Positions 56,588 to 64,000 of a DNA stretch of 64,000 nt are shown here, piece by piece; the first letter of the stretch is position 1; every line of letters begins with the position of its first letter. The position numbers and the translations under genes are program-made. The DNA is from Enterobacter sp. Bisph1 (GTDB lineage Bacteria > Pseudomonadota > Gammaproteobacteria > Enterobacterales > Enterobacteriaceae): the NCBI RefSeq assembly GCF_000814905.1, contig NZ_JXAG01000029.1, forward strand, positions 62,001 to 126,000, in the 5' to 3' direction. Below the pieces are notes generated by a model. It saw only the letters and a list, made by a program, of their open reading frames with translations. It made no database searches and was not told the DNA's origin.

Positions 56588-56591
56588 CAGA

Positions 56592-57932
56592 ATGTATCCT
56601 ATTTCAGAGATCTTGGAAGTAAGGAAAAATAATCCACAGCCTAGCTATCTTCCTATACGAAATAAAAATAATAATATTAACTGGCAAATAGTGACCGGTT
56701 TGGTACTAAGTTATTCCTTGAAACATAAAATCGAAGAGTCTTATGGGATTGAACAATTCAGAGATGATTGCAAAGTCCATTTTGAAAAAATAATTGATGA
56801 ACCAGATTTCTGGGCCGTCTTGGAACGAATGTATTTTTCGAACCACGATATTTTTCGTGTTTCTCCTATGTTTTTATTGTTTCAATCCCAGTTTAACAAT
56901 GAAAGAATAAACTCTGGTTCTGCAGCCGATAAGCGTCTTGGAGCTCTCTTCGCTAATTTGATGGGGGATTTTAATCTCAACTATCCAATGCCGGATAAGC
57001 TGAATTTTATCGAAAAGCAACTTTTGAATAAGCTTGATGAAAAAGTATATGAGTTTTCTGGTGAAAGTCCATTTACCAAAGAACAATCTTATCTTCCCTT
57101 TATTGCGAAATGTTTTCAGTCCGATTTGGCATTTCTAGCGGAATATCCACAATATCTTCTACAGGAACTAGCCAATACTTTGCGATTGTATGCTTTTAGC
57201 TGGTGCGCTCAACTTGCGCTCAATCTAGACAATTGGCAAAAAGGGGAACCGCAAAGCAAATCCCTTTTTTTCATCCTTGACTCGGAAAAAGCCAGTGCAG
57301 AACGGGAAGGTGTGCAAACCTATGGTTACAAGCTTTTTGCTCGGCATAGTAAAAATCTTTTCCCGATGCTCTCTGCGCTGGAAGTTTTACAGTGGAATGA
57401 TAAAAAGCACAAAGGGCAACCCAAACGCCCGCTATGGCAGGTTTATCAAGATTGTCTCAATTACTCAGATTCAACAAAGGTACTAAATTCGCTTAACAAT
57501 TACTTGCAGGAGTTTATTGTCGAGCGCGAACTTCAGGTTTGCGAACGAGCTGCAAACTTGGATGAGGCCTTTAAGCAGCTAAAATCAGTTGCTGTTGCAC
57601 AGTTTCAGAATAAAAGATCTGATAGAGCAAGAGTGAACCGAGACTACATTAATGAGCTTGAGAGCCAGATTTGCACTGACTTTATTCAGGTTCGTGGTCG
57701 TGCAGGGAAAGTGCTGGTGCTGAATCAGGATCGTCTTCTGTTACTGACCAATCTCACCATAGGCAAAAATGACAAACTCCGCCTGCACGAACTGCTGCGT
57801 GGTTTTGAACAGCGCGGTTTTTATCTGGATAACCAGTCGGTGCAAACGTTGGTGGCGTTTTATGAACGCATGGGAAATGTAGAGCGAATGAGTGATAGTG
57901 GAGACGCCGTGTATGTCCGTAAAACAGTATGA
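56592..57932 (+). CDS. dptG: DptG (DndG), phosphorothioation-dependent restriction subunit
   Basis: 446 residues, no P-loop or nuclease motif visible. Rich in aromatic and charged residues, probably helical; C-terminal part (LRLHELLRGFEQRGFYLDNQ) looks like a winged-helix or protein-contact domain. Named by position between dptF and dptH and by its length. GGAGGGG lies before the start. The last 20 bases overlap dptH, which implies coupled translation. Confidence 0.85.
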   Translation: MYPISEILEVRKNNPQPSYLPIRNKNNNINWQIVTGLVLSYSLKHKIEESYGIEQFRDDCKVHFEKIIDEPDFWAVLERMYFSNHDIFRVSPMFLLFQSQFNNERINSGSAADKRLGALFANLMGDFNLNYPMPDKLNFIEKQLLNKLDEKVYEFSGESPFTKEQSYLPFIAKCFQSDLAFLAEYPQYLLQELANTLRLYAFSWCAQLALNLDNWQKGEPQSKSLFFILDSEKASAEREGVQTYGYKLFARHSKNLFPMLSALEVLQWNDKKHKGQPKRPLWQVYQDCLNYSDSTKVLNSLNNYLQEFIVERELQVCERAANLDEAFKQLKSVAVAQFQNKRSDRARVNRDYINELESQICTDFIQVRGRAGKVLVLNQDRLLLLTNLTIGKNDKLRLHELLRGFEQRGFYLDNQSVQTLVAFYERMGNVERMSDSGDAVYVRKTV

Positions 57933-60900
57933 AACCTATCTGGCAAAAACCTTTATTGAATGGGTAGGTGGCATCATTCAGCCCGGCGAGCGCTACCAGT
58001 TCAAATCTCCCGATCCCGATAATGCCCTAAAACTCTGGGAAGCATTCGTCTCTCTGGCGGACGGCAATCAGTTGGAAATTGCGCCAGGGCAATATATTGA
58101 TTGCCTCCCCTGCAATGGTGTTCAGCTTATTCCTGTACTGCACGGAGCCGAGGCTCCAGCATTCACAGAAAACTACATTTCTCATTTGCGCGATGAAGTT
58201 GCAGGGCGCAGCGGCGTTTTTGCCCAAACAGCGCTGTTGATTATTCACAACAGTATGCTCGATACCCTGATTAACAGCACGAAAGACGTGGCGGCACCGG
58301 ATGCTATTTGGTACCCACAAACTTTCTGTCATCAACTGGACAAGCTCATTACTACTAATAGTAACCGTTCGGAATTGTCCCGCTGTTTGCTGGAGGATCA
58401 ACTGGCGACGGTACTGGATGAAGGCGCGACCGTATTTGGTTTCTCGTCGCTGTATCGCTTGCTGGATGATGGCAATCTGGATTTCTCCGAGCTTCATCTG
58501 TTTAAAGATGATGAACTACTGAATTATAGCCAGAAGCAGCTACGCACCCGACTGAGTGAAAACCGGAAATTATATCGCCAGATAGAAGATAGTGTTGAAC
58601 GCTACAGTGGACAGCTGGAGAATGTGCTGCCTGAGTTTAGTTCAAAATTCATTCAGGAGCATTTTTACGATAAAGATGACTGGCGTGAGCTCGATTTCTC
58701 CGACTACAGGAAAGAGAAAGAACAGAATAGTGAACAAAAACTGGTACTGGAGAACGTCTCCGTCGAAAACGGTGAGGTTTGGCAACGGGCGAAAAGCGCC
58801 AGTAAGGCAGGCAAACGAGACATCAGCCTGCTGGTGCAGGTGCAGCCAGGGCAATCAAAGGCTGAGCTGGAATTCAGTTTCCAAGGTAATGATCTTCAAG
58901 ATAACCAGATAAAGATTGCCCATAATCGCCAGTTAAAGAATGCATCTTTCTGGCGCACCAGCCGGGCGGGCGGCAAGACTTCCCGCATTATGGCGTCGGT
59001 GCCTTTTGACGGGCATCCCTGCTTCTTCAGTCTCGAACTGACCAACCGCAATAATTCAGCTGAAGAGTATAAATTTCGCCTGTTGTTGGTCGAACAAGGG
59101 CAATTCTGGCTAAACGATATTCAGCACTGCTACCGCGTTGAGCCAGGTAAAGATCAAATAACCCTGCAACTGGAAGATAACACGCTGCGTATTGCCGAGT
59201 CTGGCAACCTTACCTGTACGTTGGATGACGAGAGCGAAGACATCGACTGCCAGCATTATGCTCTGGTGAATTTTGAGACGCTGGCAAATCAAAGTGACCT
59301 GGTTCAGTTTGTGCTCGTTTCCGGTGATTCCCGTCTGTCGTTTAACATCGAGGGGCCGGGAGCAGAAGAAGGGCTAACGTTGCCGTTGCTTTTTGACCAA
59401 AGTCGTTTCAATAAGTTGTTCAAAGAAGAGGGTAATGCAACCTGGAACCGACTAAAAGGGCGCATCATACTCGATAATACTGAACACAAGGTCGTCGGTG
59501 TACGCCAGCAGTTGTTGATACTGGAAGCCTCATTAATTGAGCAACGTTTGCTGGGTACGGGAAGTGACGATAGTGAGTTTGCGCTGGATGAACTTCTTGC
59601 CAGCTACCCCGATCTCCATAATGCCTATGAGCAGTTATTTGCCTACTATCATCGTCGTAACACCCTACCGAGTCTGGTGTCGTGGTCAGCGGAATATCGC
59701 ACACTGGTCAGCTACATTGTTACTACGTTTGAGCAGTCACTCCAGCAAATCGGCCAGAGCAGAGCGCTGACAGCGCACGAGAAACGTCTTCTGCATCTGG
59801 GGATCTGCCGCAATGATAGCCATGAGCGTCTCTCACCACTGCACCCATTAGTGCTGGCCTACCATCTGCAACTGGCAGAAACTATCGTTGCGGAGTCGGA
59901 ACAGCACGATTCGGCTTCATTTGCCACACTACCGCCGATCACTCTTGATCGCTTGATGGTTTCCGGGTTAATGCCGTTTGTTTATCACAGTGAGCATGAA
60001 TACGCGCAACTACAGCCGGTGGAGGAAAACCGCTTCTGGATTGATGTGGTTCCTCAGCGACAGGTTAGTCATGACTACATTAAGCGTCTGGTAAAAGACA
60101 AACTCAATGAGTTCACAGACGCTTACGCCCGGTTGTTCCAGAGTGCTGAAAATAGTGCGTTGATTATCAATGCTATTAATCAAGGGAATGCCAAAGAATT
60201 GTTTCTGGGATTAGTAGAATATTTTAAGGAAGAAAAAGAGCACGCTATTTCGGTTCATGTGAACTGCTACGATGAACGTTTGCTACCAAATATGTTCGAT
60301 CACTTTGCTGAAAGTGGTAGCTATGAACAGCTTAAAAACGATCTCGATCTGAACAGCGGCGTATGGCGGGCGGAAGCCGATATGCTGATTGATTTGCTGC
60401 GTAGCCGGTTAACGTTCAGCAAGTTTGTCCTGCCGTCAGAAAGCGACAAGCTGGCCTATGCACATCTGGCATTTTTCACCAATACAGCACCTGTGGATTG
60501 CCGCCAGATCCGCATTGAAGATGCATCCAGCGGGGTATTGTGTCATGGGTTGATCGCTGGGGAGGGGGCTGAAACGCAGGGGGATGCTTACTTTACCGCG
60601 TTTGGACTGCGTGATGTGGATACTGAGTCTTATTGCGCCCTGCGTCTTGCCAGACTAATCGGCTGCCTGTGGCAACCCGCACGTCAAAGCAATAGCCAGT
60701 ATCATGGACAAGGGATCGGCCTGGCTGTGAGTGGCAATTTTAAACAGTTGCTCAATTACTCTTACAATAGCGCGCTTTGGACCACCATCATTGATCCTAA
60801 AGTCACCCTCGACTTTTTCACCAGTCAGAAAGATGTGGTGCTTATCCACTATTCTGACCAGTACACCAGTTGCGCAGGCTACGATGCCGTCACCGTCACG

Positions 60901-62994
60901 AAGCAGGTTGATTTGTTCCTGCGGTTGCTCCAGACAGGAAGCCAGTCAGGGCAACCTGCTGTTGATAGTCAGCATTTGCTGGCTGAATTTAATGCCTTTA
61001 ACGGTGAATGGCTGCTGAAAATGCTGCGCTCCAGTGAAAGGGAGCGTAAAGAGAAACACGGCATTATAGGCGCGTACAAATTTGTGCAATCCATGTTGCA
61101 CCAGTCCGATATTTGCTGGATTCCGCTATCGGTGGCCGAAATGATCCGCGTGTCCGGCAATGTTGGGCTGAAAATGAAAGAAAGTGATTTATCGAGAAAT
61201 TTACAGGGGTATCGTAAAGGTGCGATCTCTGATGATGTGCTCTTTGTGGGATTCAAAGAAGACCGCCTCTATCTGTTGCCGCTGGAAGTTAAAACCGGGG
61301 CGCGACCTGACTACAGCTATGCAGGCCAACAGGCTCGTGAGCTGAAACGTTATTTACAACAGGATATTCTGGAACCACAAACGCTGGCATCACAGCTGTA
61401 CCGAGCACTCTTTATTCGTCAGGTACTGATGCAGGTGGAGAAACTGCGCCTGTATGGTGTGCTGGACAGCGACAAACTGGCTCCCTTGCTGGAACGACGC
61501 GAATGGTGGTTAACGGGCGACTATCAGTTAGGTGAGTTGACCGACTATGCGGACGGCTTCGTTGTGGCGCATGTGGACAGCGCAACCTGCTTCGATCTCT
61601 CTTATAAAGAGACAGCGGAGAATATTTTACAGATCGAAATCCCTTATTCACTGCTGCCTTCGCTGATTGCTGCGCAGGGGGATGAACCACCGCTGGCGGA
61701 ACGTTACCGGGTGCCGGAAAAATACCTGCTTACGCCAGAGTGTGATGCCAGTCCTTCACAACCAGAAGTTGTGGTAAAAGTCACAACGCCGACCACTGCA
61801 CAGTCCATTTCGGAACCAGAGTCGTTACAGCCTGCTGTATCGGTGGCAGCTCCTGATATTAGCGATACCCCATTACAGATCCTGTTTGGTCATGATGCTA
61901 CGCGTCAGAGTCCGTTATATTGGGAGCCAACCAACACCGCCAAGTTTATGAATACCAATACCGGCATTATTGGAACGATGGGCACCGGTAAAACCCAGTT
62001 TACTAAATCACTGGTCACACAGTTGATGCGTAATCAGTCCTGTAACGTTGATGGTAAACCTATTGGTTTGCTGATCTTCGACTACAAATCAGACTATGTG
62101 GATGAGGCTTTCCTGGATGCAACGGGTGCCAAAAAGTACAAGTTATTTAAGCTGCCTTACAACCCCTTATCTCTATTTGGCGACACGCCAATGCTACCAA
62201 TCCATACTGCTGGTGGACTATCCGAAACGATGGCGAAAGCCTATGGGCTGGGCCATAAGCAGCAGCTCAAATTAGAAAATCTGATTTTAGAATGCTACGA
62301 AGCGGCAGGTATTTCGCCGGAAGATCCGACAACATGGTCAAGGACTGCGCCGACGATTGAAGATGTATGGCAGCGCTTCCTCGATCAGGAGAAGGTTGAA
62401 GAGGATTCGCTTTACGCAGCACTTTCTAAACTGGCGCGTTACAAGATATTCGAGACTATCCCGGAGAAGATGACCAGCTTGTACGAATTGATTGACGGCG
62501 TCACCGTGATCGAACTGGCTGGTTACCCGCCAGAAGTGCAAAACCTGGTAGTCGCACTTACGCTGGATCTATTTTACGCTCAGATGCAAAAGCGCGGTAA
62601 ACCGGTGGTGAGGGGGGATTATCGTCAGCTCACCAAAATGATTCTGGTGGACGAAGCCGATAACTTTATGCGGCAGGATTTCTCCAGCCTGCGTAAGATT
62701 CTTAAAGAAGGCCGTGAGTATGGTGTTGGTGCGATCCTGTCAACGCAGGAGATCACTCACTTTAAGACTGGGGAAAATAATTATGCTTCATATATTTTGA
62801 CTTGGGTGATCCATCGTGTTTCTGAGATTAGGAATGCAGATATTAAGGCGGTATTTAACGTTGATGATAAAGGTGAGCAGGAGTCTTTGATGGGGCAGAT
62901 TCGGCAGCTTGAAAAACATTATAGTTTGTATATTGATGGAGATAAAAAGGTCAAGAAGATGCGTGATAAGGCATTTTGGGAGTTAATTGTATGA
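57913..62994 (+). CDS. dptH: DptH (DndH), HerA/FtsK-type ATPase of PT-dependent restriction
   Basis: 1693 residues, the size typical of DptH. The C-terminal ~350 residues form a HerA/TraG-like ATPase: Walker A GTMGTGKT at 1354-1361, IFDYKSDYVDE shortly after, Walker B ILVDEAD at 1577-1583 and AILSTQEITHF as the sensor region. The first ~1300 residues have no motif I recognise; a PD-(D/E)xK-like stretch (DRLYLLPLEVKTGARPD, ~1115-1130) could be the nuclease site. Start at 57913 inside dptG. Its stop overlaps the next gene (ATGA). Confidence 0.9.
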   Translation: MSVKQYETYLAKTFIEWVGGIIQPGERYQFKSPDPDNALKLWEAFVSLADGNQLEIAPGQYIDCLPCNGVQLIPVLHGAEAPAFTENYISHLRDEVAGRSGVFAQTALLIIHNSMLDTLINSTKDVAAPDAIWYPQTFCHQLDKLITTNSNRSELSRCLLEDQLATVLDEGATVFGFSSLYRLLDDGNLDFSELHLFKDDELLNYSQKQLRTRLSENRKLYRQIEDSVERYSGQLENVLPEFSSKFIQEHFYDKDDWRELDFSDYRKEKEQNSEQKLVLENVSVENGEVWQRAKSASKAGKRDISLLVQVQPGQSKAELEFSFQGNDLQDNQIKIAHNRQLKNASFWRTSRAGGKTSRIMASVPFDGHPCFFSLELTNRNNSAEEYKFRLLLVEQGQFWLNDIQHCYRVEPGKDQITLQLEDNTLRIAESGNLTCTLDDESEDIDCQHYALVNFETLANQSDLVQFVLVSGDSRLSFNIEGPGAEEGLTLPLLFDQSRFNKLFKEEGNATWNRLKGRIILDNTEHKVVGVRQQLLILEASLIEQRLLGTGSDDSEFALDELLASYPDLHNAYEQLFAYYHRRNTLPSLVSWSAEYRTLVSYIVTTFEQSLQQIGQSRALTAHEKRLLHLGICRNDSHERLSPLHPLVLAYHLQLAETIVAESEQHDSASFATLPPITLDRLMVSGLMPFVYHSEHEYAQLQPVEENRFWIDVVPQRQVSHDYIKRLVKDKLNEFTDAYARLFQSAENSALIINAINQGNAKELFLGLVEYFKEEKEHAISVHVNCYDERLLPNMFDHFAESGSYEQLKNDLDLNSGVWRAEADMLIDLLRSRLTFSKFVLPSESDKLAYAHLAFFTNTAPVDCRQIRIEDASSGVLCHGLIAGEGAETQGDAYFTAFGLRDVDTESYCALRLARLIGCLWQPARQSNSQYHGQGIGLAVSGNFKQLLNYSYNSALWTTIIDPKVTLDFFTSQKDVVLIHYSDQYTSCAGYDAVTVTKQVDLFLRLLQTGSQSGQPAVDSQHLLAEFNAFNGEWLLKMLRSSERERKEKHGIIGAYKFVQSMLHQSDICWIPLSVAEMIRVSGNVGLKMKESDLSRNLQGYRKGAISDDVLFVGFKEDRLYLLPLEVKTGARPDYSYAGQQARELKRYLQQDILEPQTLASQLYRALFIRQVLMQVEKLRLYGVLDSDKLAPLLERREWWLTGDYQLGELTDYADGFVVAHVDSATCFDLSYKETAENILQIEIPYSLLPSLIAAQGDEPPLAERYRVPEKYLLTPECDASPSQPEVVVKVTTPTTAQSISEPESLQPAVSVAAPDISDTPLQILFGHDATRQSPLYWEPTNTAKFMNTNTGIIGTMGTGKTQFTKSLVTQLMRNQSCNVDGKPIGLLIFDYKSDYVDEAFLDATGAKKYKLFKLPYNPLSLFGDTPMLPIHTAGGLSETMAKAYGLGHKQQLKLENLILECYEAAGISPEDPTTWSRTAPTIEDVWQRFLDQEKVEEDSLYAALSKLARYKIFETIPEKMTSLYELIDGVTVIELAGYPPEVQNLVVALTLDLFYAQMQKRGKPVVRGDYRQLTKMILVDEADNFMRQDFSSLRKILKEGREYGVGAILSTQEITHFKTGENNYASYILTWVIHRVSEIRNADIKAVFNVDDKGEQESLMGQIRQLEKHYSLYIDGDKKVKKMRDKAFWELIV

Positions 62995-63794
62995 ATAAAA
63001 GAGAAAAGTTTCTTGCTTGTACAAAATATTACTTATCAATCAATAGGCTAAAGATTGATGAAAAAGGCTATTTCAAGTATTGGTTTTTATTATGGAATTT
63101 TCTTCTTTCTGTAATATATGAAGTAATACAAAATCCAAAATTTATATTTTCATTTCTAGTGATTATGCTTATATCCAGTGCAGGGATATGGGCTCCATGG
63201 TTATACTCTTTAGACCTCTCACCTGTCTGTGAAACAATAGTTCCAACAAATGCTGTTATTACAACAACATCGGGAGGAGTTATACGCTCAGATAAAATAG
63301 TTGAATCTGTTAATGTGGTTTGTTTGTATATTTCATCTCTTGATATTACTCTTTTTCAGAATTTTTCATTATTTATGTTTAACTTAGGGTTGTTGGGTGG
63401 GATTGCTGCTGAGTTTTTTATACAAAAAAAAGATGATTCAGAATGCGAGAAAAATATTAGCTCAGATGATTTATTAACTGATGACGGTAGTGATAGCCGA
63501 GTAAAGGAATATGCAGCATTTTTCCTTTGGGTAGTAGCATTTATACTGTCATTCTTTGCATTGAAAAATCCAACAGGTGATTCCCCTCAGGTTTTCTGGG
63601 GAGGGGTATTATCGATTTTTTTATGGATATTCACAAATATTAGGAAAAAGGAATATATCGTAAAAACGGATGCAAATAATCTTATTGGTGGCATAGTATT
63701 GGATAGTGATAAATTACAAGGTATGGGACTCGACGAGGCGGCAATTTCTCCAGAACATCCCGTCACTCAACTAAATGGAGATGGCCTAGAATGA
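62991..63794 (+). CDS. Multi-spanning membrane protein coupled to dptH
   Basis: 267 residues with four to five membrane segments: YWFLLWNFLLSVIYEVI, FIFSFLVIMLISSAGIW, LFMFNLGLLGGIAAEFFI, FFLWVVAFILSFFAL and VFWGGVLSIFLWIF. A soluble loop (~73-110) and an acidic stretch (DDSECEKNISSDDLLTDDGSD) lie between them. ATGA overlap with dptH upstream and ATGA overlap with the DGQHR-like gene downstream put it firmly in this operon. Very AT-rich. No family recognised. Not part of the classical dptFGH set that I know. Confidence 0.75.
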   Translation: MNKREKFLACTKYYLSINRLKIDEKGYFKYWFLLWNFLLSVIYEVIQNPKFIFSFLVIMLISSAGIWAPWLYSLDLSPVCETIVPTNAVITTTSGGVIRSDKIVESVNVVCLYISSLDITLFQNFSLFMFNLGLLGGIAAEFFIQKKDDSECEKNISSDDLLTDDGSDSRVKEYAAFFLWVVAFILSFFALKNPTGDSPQVFWGGVLSIFLWIFTNIRKKEYIVKTDANNLIGGIVLDSDKLQGMGLDEAAISPEHPVTQLNGDGLE

Positions 63795-64000
63795 GTGTAT
63801 ATCATGAATTTTTAGCAATGAAAGTGTCCCAGCCATTTGCTGATTATTATGCCTGTGTTATACCTTCTGGTACTCTAAAGGAAATAAGTTTTTCCTTAAA
63901 GGCCGAGAATGTAAATGGGACTATCCAAGGTGTTCAGCGTTTACTGAATAATAAAAGGCTACACGAAATATCAAAGTTTATTGATGGAGAGTCTGCTGCT
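63791..64000 (+). CDS. DGQHR/DndB-like protein, 5' end only
   Basis: 70 codons to the window edge, starting MSVYHEFLAMKVSQPFADYY. The pattern F-x-A...QPFADYYACVIPSGTLKEI...GVQRLLNNKRLHEISKFI resembles the N-terminus of DGQHR-domain proteins, to which DndB belongs (those begin with a QPxGxFYxxxI stretch and a GxQRxLxxKRVxEI segment). The DGQHR motif itself would lie beyond the window. It could be dndB, or a separate DGQHR gene. Start overlaps the previous stop (ATGA). Confidence 0.55.
   Translation, partial: MSVYHEFLAMKVSQPFADYYACVIPSGTLKEISFSLKAENVNGTIQGVQRLLNNKRLHEISKFIDGESAA

Larger units (their letters stand above)
53256..64000. mobile_element. leuX genomic island (left part)
   Basis: Starts at the 3' end of leuX and runs off the right edge. 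It contains a P4-type integrase, dptFGH, a membrane protein and a DGQHR-like gene, all on the plus strand. Base composition falls steadily to the right and is very AT-rich after 62990, quite unlike the core. No second copy of the tRNA 3' end is inside the window, so attR lies beyond 64000. Confidence 0.9.

Overview
The window is a piece of an Enterobacteriaceae chromosome, close to the Enterobacter/Klebsiella/Kosakonia/Citrobacter/Salmonella group. The core gene order (mpl-yjgA-pmbA-cybC, nrdDG, treBCR-mgtA, ridA-pyrIB, argI-rraB-miaE-yjgM-yjgN-valS-holC-pepA-lptFG, ahr-leuX) and the near-identity of the proteins to E. coli/Salmonella leave little doubt about the family. miaE and an arc operon between pyrBI and argI are Salmonella/Klebsiella-like rather than E. 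coli-like. I cannot name the species.

Layout. 1-2946: end of mpl, yjgA/darP, pmbA, cybC. 2947-11895: a ten-gene catabolic operon. It has a free PRD protein, four conserved proteins of unknown function (SFCGS, DUF4312, DUF4311, DUF4310), an amidohydrolase, DgaE-like PLP ammonia-lyase, DgaF-like KDGP aldolase, an exported lactonase-like propeller, and a PRD/EIIB/EIIA-type regulator. A CRP-like site and a perfect 20-bp palindrome lie in front of it. 12079-12709: a relBE toxin-antitoxin pair whose toxin gene runs into the 3' end of nrdG. 12647-15541: nrdG and nrdD, separated by an ERIC-like element and preceded by NrdR/FNR-type sites. 15919-23203: treC, treB, treR, then mgtL leader and mgtA. 23351-25735: an exported GH20 hexosaminidase.

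25759-28619 is a small AT-richer insertion between GH20 and ridA. It holds an orphan hcp with a membrane protein and a DUF1493 gene, a decayed second copy of that trio, and one more hypothetical gene. The two ends of the insertion carry 15/16 identical hairpins that look like one split bidirectional terminator. 28657-38190 holds ridA, pyrI, pyrB, pyrL and an arginine deiminase operon (arcA-arcC-arcB-antiporter-ArgR paralogue), then tabA and anabolic argI. Tandem ARG boxes occur both upstream of arcA and upstream of argI.

38288-52975 is mainly housekeeping (rraB to lptG), then a small membrane protein, a fused DhaK/DhaL kinase, ahr and a phage-type GH24 lysozyme. tRNA-Leu(CAA), leuX, at 53171-53255 is the entry point of a genomic island that runs off the right edge. 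The island has a P4-type integrase, then dptF-dptG-dptH (the restriction half of the DNA phosphorothioation system), then a multi-spanning membrane protein and the start of a DGQHR/DndB-like gene. The last four of these five genes are overlapped or nearly abutted. No dndBCDE modification genes are visible inside the window.

The strongest candidates for something undescribed are the membrane protein + DGQHR extension of the dptFGH operon, the DUF4310-4312/SFCGS uptake block, and the Hcp/DUF1493 orphan module.
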